Source: Paenibacillus_F sp047238265
GTDB taxonomy: Bacteria; Bacillota; Bacilli; Paenibacillales; NBRC-103111
Assembly (NCBI RefSeq): GCF_047238265.1
Contig: NZ_JBDFMM010000001.1
Span: 5,456,001-5,520,000, forward strand
Direction: 5' to 3'
DNA length: 64,000 bases
Part shown: in pieces, positions 16,915 through 25,991 of the stretch
Layout: every line of letters starts with the position of its first letter
Numbering within the stretch: position 1 is the first letter of the stretch
Position numbers and translations under genes: made by a program
Notes under the pieces: model-generated
Databases searched by the model: none
Seen by the model: only the letters and a program-made list of their open reading frames with translations
What the model was told of the DNA's origin: nothing

Positions 16915-17994
16915 CTAGACCACCTTCTCTTTCTTACGCTTGAAATAGAGAGGGGCAATCACCCAGCGCACGATGCCTTGTGCGGCTACGAAGAAAATGA
17001 TCGAACCGATAACGATCCGGATCAACTCCGGCGGCACGTCGGCGCCAAAGCTCATTCCCGCGGATCCGTAAGTCAAGATACCGAACAGAGAAGCGGCAAG
17101 AAGTACGCCGAACGGATTCGTCAGTCCCAGCAGGGCAACCGCGATTCCGTCGAAACCGTAACCCGGCGACGCCGGCATAACGGTCTGGTAGTGGAACACG
17201 CCCAGCACCTCGAACACGCCGGCCAGGCCGGCAAACATTCCGCTGATAAACATGGCTTTGATGACGTTCTTGTTCACATTCATCCCCGCATATTCAGCGG
17301 CATTCGTGTTGTGGCCTACGGCACGGAGCTCGTACCCCTGCTTCGTCTTCCACAGGAAGAAGTAGAAGAACACGGCGGCAAGGATGGCAAAAAGCGTTCC
17401 CCAGTGCAGACGGGCGTTATCAAACATCGCTGACAGCCAGCCCAAGCTGACCGAAGCCGTCGGCTCAATGTCGACGGAACGCTGCTGCCCTTTCAGAAGC
17501 AGGAAATGGTTAACCGTGTAGTTCGCCAGATAAAGGGCGATCCAGTTGAGCATGATCGTGGTGATAACTTCGTTCACGCCGCGCTTCGCTTTCAGATAGC
17601 CGGCGATCGCCGCCCATAGTCCGCCGAGAACGGCGCCCACGATAATGGCAAGCGGCGCATGAATGATGGCGGGCAGACCGCCCAGCTTGATGCCGACGAA
17701 GGAAGCTCCCGTCATGCCGACGATAAATTGGCCCTCTCCTCCGATGTTAAACAAGCCCGCACGGAAAGCGAAAGCGACGGCAAGCCCCGTCAAAATGAGC
17801 GGGGTAATCTCACGGATCGTTTCGCCGAAATCGTACATATTCCCGAACACCCGCGAAAACAGCGAGGAGTATGCGGTTATGGGATTGTACCCGCCCGCCA
17901 GCATAACGATGGCGCCGAATACAAACCCGAGCACGATGGCCGCGAGAGGAATGATAGCGGAATCCCGCATAAAAAACTTCATGACTTTATTCAT
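16915..17994 (-). CDS. nupP: nucleoside ABC transporter permease NupP
   Basis: The 359-residue permease has about nine to ten membrane helices, the conserved RAGLFNIGGEGQFIVGMTGA segment and the cytoplasmic loop LRAVGHNTNAAEYAGMNVNK. It is the second membrane subunit of the BmpA-type importer. Its start overlaps the 3' end of nupO by eight bases, so the two are translationally coupled. Confidence 0.92.
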   Translation of the reverse strand: MNKVMKFFMRDSAIIPLAAIVLGFVFGAIVMLAGGYNPITAYSSLFSRVFGNMYDFGETIREITPLILTGLAVAFAFRAGLFNIGGEGQFIVGMTGASFVGIKLGGLPAIIHAPLAIIVGAVLGGLWAAIAGYLKAKRGVNEVITTIMLNWIALYLANYTVNHFLLLKGQQRSVDIEPTASVSLGWLSAMFDNARLHWGTLFAILAAVFFYFFLWKTKQGYELRAVGHNTNAAEYAGMNVNKNVIKAMFISGMFAGLAGVFEVLGVFHYQTVMPASPGYGFDGIAVALLGLTNPFGVLLAASLFGILTYGSAGMSFGADVPPELIRIVIGSIIFFVAAQGIVRWVIAPLYFKRKKEKVV

Positions 17995-19525
17995 GGGTCA
18001 CACCTTCCCGCTTCATACTGCCGGCCATCATCAGGCCAAGTTCCTGATCGTTCGTTTTTTCCGGCAGAACTTCCCCGACTATTTCCCCTTCGTAAATGAC
18101 CGCGATCCGGTCCGATACGTTCAAAATCTCGTCCAGCTCGAAGGAGATCAGCAGAACCGCCTTACCCTGGTCGCGCTGGGCGATGAGCTGCTTATGCACG
18201 AATTCGATAGCGCCAACATCGAGGCCGCGGGTCGGCTGCGCCGCGATAAGCAGATCGGGATTCCGGTCGATCTCCCGGGCGATAATCGCCTTCTGCTGGT
18301 TCCCCCCGGAGAGAGAACGCGCTTTCGTATGAATGCTCGGCGTACGGACGTCGAACGCTTCAATCAGCCGTTCGGCTTGTTTATCGATCGCCTCGTAATT
18401 CAGAAAACCGCCGCGGTTAAAAGCGGGACGGTGGTACGTCTGGAGAACCATGTTCTCACTCATGGAAAAATCAAGAACAAGCCCGTGTTTATGCCGGTCT
18501 TCGGGAATATGGGACACGCCCGCTTCCGAAATATGACGCGGTGAGCGGTTGACGATTTCCTTGTCCAGCAGCTTGATCGATCCGCTGTCCACTTTGCGCA
18601 GACCGGTCAGCGCTTCGATCAGCTCGCTTTGCCCGTTGCCGTCCACACCGGCGATTCCGAGAATTTCCCCGGCTTTCACGTCGAAGGACAAGTCGTTCAG
18701 AACAGGCAGCCCGTCGTGCGATTTCGCCTTAAGACTGCGTACCTGCAGGACAGGACCTTTCGGCTGCGCCGGCTTCTTGTCGACTTTGAAAGAGACGCTC
18801 CGGCCGACCATTTTCTCAGCCAGCTCGCGTGTCGTCGTCTCGGATGTTTTGACGGTATCGATCACTTTACCTCTGCGGATGATCGTAACCGTATCGGAAA
18901 TTTGCATAATTTCCTTGAGTTTATGCGTAATGAGGATGATAGACTTGCCCTCGGCAACGAGACGTTTCATGATATCCATCAGCTCGGTAATTTCCTGGGG
19001 AGTCAGAACCGCTGTCGGTTCATCGAAAATAAGGATGTCAGCACCGCGATAAAGCGTCTTCACGATTTCGACACGCTGCTGCATGCCGACGGAAATATCT
19101 TGTATTTTAGCATGGGGGTTTACTTGAAGGCCGTACTGTTCGGAAAGCTTTTTGACTTGTTCGGCTGCGGATTTGTAATCAATGTTCATGCCTTTCTTCG
19201 GTTCCATTCCCAAGATGATGTTCTCGGTAACGGTAAACGGCTGAACCAGTTTAAAATGCTGATGCACCATCCCGATTCCAAGCTCGATCGCCTTGTTGGG
19301 GCTGTCGATCAGAACCGGCTGGCCATTGACTTCGATACCGCCTTCATCCGGCTGGTACAAGCCGAAAACAATATTCATCAAGGTCGATTTACCCGCACCG
19401 TTCTCTCCAAGGAGGGCGTGAATCTCCCCTTTTTGCAGCTTAAGAGAGATGGAATCGTTTGCGACAATCCCGGGAAAACGCTTTGTGATTTGCTTCAACT
19501 CAACGACAGGGGTCGCTGCACTCAT
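17987..19525 (-). CDS. nupO: nucleoside ABC transporter ATP-binding protein NupO
   Basis: The 512-residue protein has two ABC ATPase domains in tandem, as in sugar and nucleoside importers. The first has Walker A GENGAGKST (40-48) and the signature ISVGMQQR. The second has a degenerate P-loop (GVDGNGQSE) with the signature LSGGNQQK, so one site probably hydrolyses ATP poorly, which is usual in this family. I chose ATG 19525 with AAGGGTG upstream; the longer open frame starts in non-homologous sequence. It powers the NupP/NupQ channel. Confidence 0.93.
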   Translation of the reverse strand: MSAATPVVELKQITKRFPGIVANDSISLKLQKGEIHALLGENGAGKSTLMNIVFGLYQPDEGGIEVNGQPVLIDSPNKAIELGIGMVHQHFKLVQPFTVTENIILGMEPKKGMNIDYKSAAEQVKKLSEQYGLQVNPHAKIQDISVGMQQRVEIVKTLYRGADILIFDEPTAVLTPQEITELMDIMKRLVAEGKSIILITHKLKEIMQISDTVTIIRRGKVIDTVKTSETTTRELAEKMVGRSVSFKVDKKPAQPKGPVLQVRSLKAKSHDGLPVLNDLSFDVKAGEILGIAGVDGNGQSELIEALTGLRKVDSGSIKLLDKEIVNRSPRHISEAGVSHIPEDRHKHGLVLDFSMSENMVLQTYHRPAFNRGGFLNYEAIDKQAERLIEAFDVRTPSIHTKARSLSGGNQQKAIIAREIDRNPDLLIAAQPTRGLDVGAIEFVHKQLIAQRDQGKAVLLISFELDEILNVSDRIAVIYEGEIVGEVLPEKTNDQELGLMMAGSMKREGVTHE

Positions 19526-19674
19526 GAAATCACCCTTACTAAGGTTATTGGTAGAAGGTCTGGAAAGTAAGAACAAGGCCAGTTATGCAACCAGCCTTGT
19601 TGTATGCTCCATCATAAAACGTACATAAACACGCGTCATGGTACATGGTAAAAAGGGTGCAGCCTAAACGAAAT

Positions 19675-20715
19675 CTATTGCTCAGGTACTTTGATTTCGC
19701 CTTTGATAATTTTCTCTTTATACTCGTCCGCAAGCTTCAGTACATCCGCAGGAACGTTCTTGCTGGAAGTGGAAGCAAGGCCTACGCCGTTGTCTTTCAG
19801 ACCAAGCGTTACAGGAGCGCCCGGCTTGAAGTTGCCGTCAACAACCATTTTGGAGTACTTCGTTACGGCTTCTTCAACGCCTTTAACCATGGAAGTCAGA
19901 GTTACTTGATCGCCGAACTCCAGGGATTGGTCTTTGTCTACGCCGATAACCCATACTTTTTTGCCTTGCTTGATGCGGTCGTTCGCTTCGTTGAATACAC
20001 CGTTTCCTGTTGCTCCGGAGGAGTGGAAAATGATGTCCGCGCCGTCGTTGTACATAGTAGCGGCCGCCGCTTTGCCAAGGTCCGGCTTATCGAATGCGCC
20101 CGTGTAGTTGATCAGGACTTTAGCGTCCGGATTTACAGCCGCAACGCCCGCTTTGAAACCTGCTTCGAAACGTTTGATAACCGGAATGTCCATACCGCCG
20201 ACAAAACCGATTTTATTGGATTTCGTCATTTTTGCAGCTACTACGCCGACCAGGAAAGAACCTTCGTTTTCGGCAAAAGTGATGGACTGAACGTTCGGAG
20301 CTTCCACCACGTTATCGATGATAGCGAAGTTAGCCGTCGGGTTTTGCTGAGCTACGGTTTTCATAGCGTCCGCGATAACGAAGCCGATGCCCCAAGTCAG
20401 GTTGTATTTACCTTGTACAAATTGATTCAGGTTCGGAACGTAATCGGAATCCGCTTTACTTTGCAGGTACTTTGTGGAGATGCCTGTGTCTTTCTTCAGC
20501 TTCTCAAGCGCTTCCCAAGCGGATTGGTTGAAGGACTTATCGTTTACGCCGCCAACGTCAGTTACCATGCCGATTTTAACATCGGACTTCTTCTCGCCGC
20601 CGGCCGCATTGCCGTCGCTAGGCGCTGCGCCGTTGTCGGCCTTCTTGCCGCAGCCTGCGAGTACAAGCGTGAATGCCAGCATCATGACCAGCGACAGCTT
20701 GAAAAATTTCTTCAT
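19675..20715 (-). CDS. nupN: BmpA-family nucleoside-binding lipoprotein
   Basis: The 346-residue lipoprotein has a signal peptide with lipobox LVLAGC (lipidated C22), a Gly/Ala-rich linker and a BMP/Med-type periplasmic-binding fold (KIGMVTDVGGVNDKSFNQSAWE, IIFHSSGATGNGVF, WVIGVDKDQ). It is the substrate-binding subunit for purine-type nucleosides, anchored outside the membrane. It is the first gene of nupNOPQ, and the 149-base gap before nupO allows extra expression of the binding protein. ATG 20715 follows AGGGGG. Two -10-like TATAAT elements occur between 20800 and 20840. Confidence 0.93.
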   Translation of the reverse strand: MKKFFKLSLVMMLAFTLVLAGCGKKADNGAAPSDGNAAGGEKKSDVKIGMVTDVGGVNDKSFNQSAWEALEKLKKDTGISTKYLQSKADSDYVPNLNQFVQGKYNLTWGIGFVIADAMKTVAQQNPTANFAIIDNVVEAPNVQSITFAENEGSFLVGVVAAKMTKSNKIGFVGGMDIPVIKRFEAGFKAGVAAVNPDAKVLINYTGAFDKPDLGKAAAATMYNDGADIIFHSSGATGNGVFNEANDRIKQGKKVWVIGVDKDQSLEFGDQVTLTSMVKGVEEAVTKYSKMVVDGNFKPGAPVTLGLKDNGVGLASTSSKNVPADVLKLADEYKEKIIKGEIKVPEQ

Positions 20716-20922
20716 AAAAGTAAAACCCCCTGTTTGGTTTTTGTAGCCTAATCCCTGCATCAATAGTATTGGATACGAATTGTAAAAATATGTCGAGAGG
20801 ACTAGGTTAATTATACCGCGTAACCGATTATACATGTTGGGTAATCCAAAATCCACAACTAAATATACTGTGGTTAATTAAAATTTTTTGTCACCGAGAA
20901 AACGCTGCCAAGCCAGGCGGCT

Positions 20923-20957
20923 AAAGAGTCGCGCACCCCATAAGGGACGGCTCTTTT
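20923..20957 (-). terminator. weak terminator after ilvA
   Basis: AAAGAG / CTCTTT pairs around a GC-rich interrupted stem just past the ilvA stop codon. The T run is short, so the call is modest. Confidence 0.5.
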
Positions 20958-20963
20958 CAGCGG

Positions 20964-22220
20964 TTAAATCAGCAGATTAAACAGAGTGGGGTTGTTATTA
21001 ATTTCGACATAATTAATATCTTTTTTGGATAATCTCGAGATGAGGCCTTCGTAATCATCCTTGTTTTTCAGCTCGATACCTACCAGGGCAGGCGCATTGT
21101 CCCGGTTGTTTTTTTTCATATACTCGAATCTCGTGATGTCGTCGGTCGGTCCAAGCACTTCTTCCAGAAATTCACGGAGCGCTCCGGCCCTCTGCGGGAA
21201 GTTGACAAGGAAGTAATGCTTGAGCCCTTCATAAATGAGAGAACGCTCCTTAATCTCCTGCATCCGGTCGATATCGTTGTTCCCGCCGCTGATCACACAT
21301 ACCACGTTTTTACCCACAATTTGGGTGCGGTAAGCATCCAGTGCCGCTACGGGCAAAGCTCCCGCGGGCTCGATGACGATGGCATTATTGTTGTACAGAT
21401 CAAGAATCGTCGTGCATTCCTTGCCTTCCGGCACCAGCACGATATCATCCACCACGCGCCGGCAGATCTCGAAGGTCATTTCGCCTACCTGTTTGACCGC
21501 CGCCCCGTCGACGAACTTGTCCACCGTCTCCAGCGTCACGACCCGTCCCGCCTCCATGGAGCGCTGCATGCCTGCGGCTCCTTCCGGCTCCACGCCGATC
21601 ACGGCGGTTTCCGGGGATACGGATTTGACGTAAGCGCCGACACCCGCGGCGAGTCCTCCGCCTCCGATGGAGGTGAAGATGAAGTCAGGCGACACCGGCA
21701 TCTGATTCAGCACTTCCAGACCGACCGTTCCCTGGCCGGCAATCGTCCGCGGATCATCGAACGGGTGAATGAATACTTTATTCTCGCGTTCGCAGTAAAT
21801 ACGGGCCTGGGTGGACGAATCGTCGAACGTATCGCCGATCAGGACCACTTCCACGTAGGGGCCGCCGAACATTTTGACCTGGGAGATTTTCTGGCGCGGA
21901 GTCGTAGTCGGCATAAAAATTTTGCCCTCGATCCCCAGATGGTTGCAGGAATAGGCGAATCCCTGGGCATGATTGCCCGCGCTGGCGCATACGACGCCCC
22001 GGCTCCGTTCCTCCTCCGTCAAACTTTGAATGACGTTGTAGGCACCCCGTATTTTAAAAGAGCGGACGACCTGAAGGTCCTCCCTTTTCAAATAAATATT
22101 GCAGTCGTACTGCCTGGACAGAAGCTCGCTGCGCTGAAGCGGCGAAGGCTCGATCACCCGGCTTAGCGCATGGTTGGCGCGTATGATTTCTTCAACTGTG
22201 ACAGTGCTCGGATTGCTCAA
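20964..22220 (-). CDS. ilvA: threonine dehydratase (biosynthetic, short form)
   Basis: IlvA converts threonine to 2-oxobutanoate, the first step of isoleucine synthesis, using pyridoxal phosphate. The 418-residue protein has the PLP lysine K56 in RSFKIRGA, the phosphate-binding GGGGLAAG (186-193), and one ACT-like regulatory domain at the C terminus (about 325-418), matching the B. subtilis form. The start is TTG at 22220, seven bases behind AAGGAAG. It is monocistronic. The space upstream is too short to hold a T-box leader. Confidence 0.93.
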   Translation of the reverse strand: MSNPSTVTVEEIIRANHALSRVIEPSPLQRSELLSRQYDCNIYLKREDLQVVRSFKIRGAYNVIQSLTEEERSRGVVCASAGNHAQGFAYSCNHLGIEGKIFMPTTTPRQKISQVKMFGGPYVEVVLIGDTFDDSSTQARIYCERENKVFIHPFDDPRTIAGQGTVGLEVLNQMPVSPDFIFTSIGGGGLAAGVGAYVKSVSPETAVIGVEPEGAAGMQRSMEAGRVVTLETVDKFVDGAAVKQVGEMTFEICRRVVDDIVLVPEGKECTTILDLYNNNAIVIEPAGALPVAALDAYRTQIVGKNVVCVISGGNNDIDRMQEIKERSLIYEGLKHYFLVNFPQRAGALREFLEEVLGPTDDITRFEYMKKNNRDNAPALVGIELKNKDDYEGLISRLSKKDINYVEINNNPTLFNLLI

Positions 22221-22316
22221 GACAGGACTTCCTTTCCGATGTGAGTTGTGATAAAGGTATTCCGATTATTGTAGCACAAGTCGGAGTTTACGCGCGTGTC
22301 TCCGCGGAAAAATAAA

Positions 22317-22352
22317 GAAACCCGCCTCCCGGTTATCCGGGAAACAGGTTTC
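22317..22352 (-). terminator. terminator after swrC
   Basis: Hairpin GAAACC-G-TTCCCGG / CCGGGA-GGGTTTC with a T-rich minus-strand tail, separating swrC from ilvA. Confidence 0.75.
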
Positions 22353-22424
22353 AGTTTCAGATGCGGGAAGGCGACGGGCACCACCATGACGCCGGGCGGA
22401 TAATGCCGGATACCGTTGCGACGC

Positions 22425-25400
22425 CTAATCCTCCAGCTCGGATGCCGGGCGCCTGCGCCTGAACTTCGCCAGGAATTCGTAGACGACGGGCACGATGATC
22501 AGGGTCAGCAGCGTCGACGAGATCAGGCCGCCGATCACGGTAACGGCGAGGCCTTTGGAAATCAGACCGCCGCTTTCGAATCCGAAAGCCAGCGGCAGAA
22601 GGGCGCCGACGGTGGCGAGAGCCGTCATCAGGATAGGCCGCAGCCGTGTGGCGGCCGCCTCAAGAAGCGCCTCGCGCGTTCTCATGCCGGTCTTTTCGTT
22701 ATGAATGACCCTGTCCAGCAGGACGATGGCATTCGTGACGACGATACCGATCAGCATGAGCGCCCCCATCATGGCCGACACGCTCAAGGTCTCTCCCGTC
22801 ACCAAAAGGGCGACAATCGCGCCGATGATCGTGAAAGGCAGCGAGAACAGGATCGCGAACGGAGTCAGCGCTCCGCCGAAGAACATGACGAGCACGAGAT
22901 ACACGATAGCGACGGCCGCGATCATAGCCAGACCGAGCTGCGAAAAGGTCTCGTTGATCTGTTCCGTTACTCCGCCGAAATCGACACGGACGGAAGCGGG
23001 GAGGCCGAGTTTGCCGATCTCGTTCTTCAACTCCGTCGAGGCCGCGCCCACATCCTTGGAAGTAATATCGGCCGAAACCTCGGCATACAGCTTCGTATCC
23101 CGGTGGGTAACCGCATTGGGCGACCGGCCCTCCTCTATTTTGGCTACGTCCTTCAGCGGAACTTCCACGCCGAGCGGAGACGCGACGGTAGTGTTTTCGA
23201 TCGCGGATAGGTCCGCGTACGTTTTTTTATCCGCTTGTACGTAAACTTCGACCTCTTTGCCTTCCACGCCGACCTTGGTCAGAACGGGACGCTCGCGTTC
23301 CTGGCTGAAAGCCATGGCGATCTGGCCGGCCGTTAACCCCAGCTTGCTCAGCTTGGCCGGGTCGGCGACGATCGTGTACTGGCCGTACGATTCCGAGAGG
23401 CTGGAACCCACTTTATCGAATTCCGGACGGTTCTTCATCAGAGCCTGGATTTTATCCGCGGCCGCACGGATTTCGTCCAGCTTTTCTCCGTAAACGTAGA
23501 GGCTCAGTTTGCTGCCCCCCACGCCGCCCCCCATATCCATCGGCTTCCAGCTGCCCGGAACGGTATCCGTCAGTCCCTGGATCAGCCTCTGTTTCTCAGC
23601 CGTAAAACCGGCGAATTCAGGATCGTATTCCACATAAAAAAGAGCGGACTTGGACGGCCCGGGAGACATGGGATTCTGACCGCCCACCGAGTACTGCAGA
23701 TTAAGGACGCCGCTGCGCGCCAGCACATACTTCTCCGCTTCCAGCGCCTTCCGCTTCACTTCGTCCAGCGTCTCTCCCGGGGCAGGCGTGTAGGTCACCA
23801 TGACGTATTTCTGCTCTTCCTCCGGAAGAAAGCTGACACCTACCCGTGAAGCCAGCAGCAGGCTTCCCGCCAACAGGAGAATAGCCGTGCCGAAGGCGAT
23901 GAGTTTATGATTCAGCGTCGCATCCAGGGCCCGCCTGTAAAAACGCCCCAGGCGGCCGGTCTCGTCGTGGCCGCGGCGGCTTTGGCCTTTGCCGCGGACG
24001 CGCAGCCGGATCGATTCGGCCGGGTCCATGCCATGCGGAAGGATACCGGGCACGTCCCCCTCCGCATAAGCGGGAACCGGAGCCGGTCCCATCTTCTCCA
24101 GCCTGCGGCGGAACATGGAATGCCCGAGCATCGGCACGATGGTGATCGCGACGAGCAGCGAAGCAAGGAGCGCGAATACCATCGTCAGGGCGAAGGGCAG
24201 GAACAGCTGCCCGACGGGACCGCTCACGAAGCCCAGCGGAAGGAAGACCGCAATCGTCACAATGGTCGACGAAAGGATGGGCATAAACATCTCCCGCGTC
24301 GCTTCGCGGATGAGGGCTTTGCCTCGCAGAGGCTCGGACGGACTGGACATCCGCCGGTAAATATTTTCGATGACAACAATGGAATCGTCAACGACACGGC
24401 CGATAGCGACAGTCATCGCCCCCAGCGTCATGATGTTCAGCGTGATGTCCATCTGCTGCAGCAGCAGGATGCCGATGAGCAGCGACAGCGGGATCGAGAC
24501 GATGGAAATCAGCGTCGTCCGCCAGTTGCGCAGGAACAGCATGATGATCAGCACGGCGAACAAAGCGCCGAATACGGCCTTGCTCAGCATCGTGTTGACC
24601 GAATCCTCAATCGGTTTGCCCTGATCGAGCATGATCACGGTCTCCACGCCGCTGTTCGCCTGCCGGAACTCCGCAGCCTTGTCCTTGACGGCGTTCACAA
24701 CGTCCACCGTGTTCGCGTCCGGCGCCTTCACGACCTGGATGCCGATGGACTCCTTGCCGTTCGTGCGGGAGATGGAATCGGCCCGGTCGGCCAGCTCGAT
24801 TCCCGCCAGCTCGGCAAGCTTCACGGTCGGCAGACCGGACGCTCCCGCCGCCGGAGCCGCGGCGCCTCCCGCCCTGCCGGCGCCTGCGGCGCTGCTTGGG
24901 GCGGCTGCCCCTGTGCCGGGCGCTGCACCGCCCGCCGCACTGCCGCCGGCGGCTCCGGGTGCTCCACCCGCACCGGCTTTGCCCCCGGCTGCCGCACCGG
25001 TGCCAGCCGCGCCTGCGGCCCTGGCCGGACCGGCTCCGCCGGGAACGAGCGGAATCTCAAGATTCCGCAGGTCGTCCAGGCTCTTTACGTTGCCGTCTAC
25101 GACGAGGGTTTTCTCCGTCCGGCCTACTTCGTAGAGGCCGAGAGGGACCTGGACAGCCGCCCCCTGGATGATTCCTTTGACCGTATCCTCGCTCAGCCCG
25201 TAGGTCCTCAGCTTGTCCCGGTCAAAGGTCAGACGGACTTCCTGCTGATGCTGACCGGAGATCTCCACGCTTGCCGCCCCCGGAATGCCTTCCAGCGCCG
25301 GAATCAGATCGCTTTCGATCTGCCAGGTCAGCTCGTCCAGCGACTGTTTGTCTCCCGCCACGCTTAGCGATACGACCGGAAATGCATTTATATTGATTTT

Positions 25401-25793
25401 GGATACTTTCGTTTCCTGCGCCCCGCCGGGAAGCACAAAATCGGCAACCGCTTCTTTTACTTCGGAGGCTGCCTTATCCATATCCTTCTTGTAGGAATAT
25501 TCCATTACGATAGAAGAGACGTTTTCCATGGATGTCGAACTGACCACGTCTACACCGTCCAGGCTCCTGACTTTCTGCTCAAGAGGGCCTGTAATCCGGT
25601 CGGCCACCTCTTCCGGCGCGGCCCCCGGATAGACCGTCGTGACCGTTAGCACGGGAACTTCCAGATTCGGCAGCGTCTCCTGCTTCATACTGAGACCCGC
25701 GTAAATACCAGCAGCCGTAACAAGAATCGTCAACAGCCAAATAACCAGCTTATTGTTCAGAGAATACCGGATAATCCCTCTCACCATTTTCAC
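22425..25793 (-). CDS. swrC: RND-family efflux pump, SwrC/YerP-like
   Basis: The 1122-residue protein is an AcrB/AcrD/AcrF-type RND transporter with the first helix at residues 14-34, the PNLEVPVLTVTTVYPGAAPEE porter start, the GKPIEDSV region before the helix 2-6 bundle, and a second half that repeats the fold. In B. subtilis SwrC exports surfactin and related amphiphiles using the proton gradient. An insert of about 70 residues made almost only of Ala, Gly, Pro and Ser sits at residues 251-320 (24834-25043), in the docking-domain region, explaining why it is longer than usual. No membrane fusion protein gene is adjacent. It is a single-gene unit ending at the 22317 terminator. Confidence 0.9.
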   Translation of the reverse strand: MKMVRGIIRYSLNNKLVIWLLTILVTAAGIYAGLSMKQETLPNLEVPVLTVTTVYPGAAPEEVADRITGPLEQKVRSLDGVDVVSSTSMENVSSIVMEYSYKKDMDKAASEVKEAVADFVLPGGAQETKVSKININAFPVVSLSVAGDKQSLDELTWQIESDLIPALEGIPGAASVEISGQHQQEVRLTFDRDKLRTYGLSEDTVKGIIQGAAVQVPLGLYEVGRTEKTLVVDGNVKSLDDLRNLEIPLVPGGAGPARAAGAAGTGAAAGGKAGAGGAPGAAGGSAAGGAAPGTGAAAPSSAAGAGRAGGAAAPAAGASGLPTVKLAELAGIELADRADSISRTNGKESIGIQVVKAPDANTVDVVNAVKDKAAEFRQANSGVETVIMLDQGKPIEDSVNTMLSKAVFGALFAVLIIMLFLRNWRTTLISIVSIPLSLLIGILLLQQMDITLNIMTLGAMTVAIGRVVDDSIVVIENIYRRMSSPSEPLRGKALIREATREMFMPILSSTIVTIAVFLPLGFVSGPVGQLFLPFALTMVFALLASLLVAITIVPMLGHSMFRRRLEKMGPAPVPAYAEGDVPGILPHGMDPAESIRLRVRGKGQSRRGHDETGRLGRFYRRALDATLNHKLIAFGTAILLLAGSLLLASRVGVSFLPEEEQKYVMVTYTPAPGETLDEVKRKALEAEKYVLARSGVLNLQYSVGGQNPMSPGPSKSALFYVEYDPEFAGFTAEKQRLIQGLTDTVPGSWKPMDMGGGVGGSKLSLYVYGEKLDEIRAAADKIQALMKNRPEFDKVGSSLSESYGQYTIVADPAKLSKLGLTAGQIAMAFSQERERPVLTKVGVEGKEVEVYVQADKKTYADLSAIENTTVASPLGVEVPLKDVAKIEEGRSPNAVTHRDTKLYAEVSADITSKDVGAASTELKNEIGKLGLPASVRVDFGGVTEQINETFSQLGLAMIAAVAIVYLVLVMFFGGALTPFAILFSLPFTIIGAIVALLVTGETLSVSAMMGALMLIGIVVTNAIVLLDRVIHNEKTGMRTREALLEAAATRLRPILMTALATVGALLPLAFGFESGGLISKGLAVTVIGGLISSTLLTLIIVPVVYEFLAKFRRRRPASELED

Positions 25794-25930
25794 TCCTGTC
25801 TGTCGTCTGATATGTGCTGTAAAAACAGTGACTCCTTACATAAGGGTAACCCTGCGAATCTCCCTGAGCAAATAAAGCCGGCTCAATTCTCAAGTTACGG
25901 AGGTCTCCTGCCTACTCTCCTTTTTTCCCA

Positions 25931-25957
25931 AAAAAAAGACTGCCGAACCCGGCAGTC
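25931..25957 (-). terminator. terminator after the YcdB/SLH gene
   Basis: On the minus strand a GACTGCC / GGCAGTC hairpin is followed by a T-rich run (A-rich from 25930 on the plus strand). Confidence 0.85.
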
Positions 25958-25991
25958 CCTTAAATTTTTATTCGGTTGTGCACAACGAAGG

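Noticed and set aside
20716..20922. Purine riboswitch before nupN
   Set aside because: No conserved three-way junction loops or pairing could be found; only promoter-like AT-rich elements are present.
22221..22316. T-box or leader regulation of ilvA
   Set aside because: Under 100 bases separate the swrC terminator from the TTG start, and no specifier loop or T-box sequence is visible.
23907..25367. Long plus-strand frame of 486 codons opposite swrC
   Set aside because: It is antisense to a clearly conserved RND transporter, has an Arg/His/Gln-rich composition typical of shadow frames in GC-rich DNA, and no ribosome binding site.
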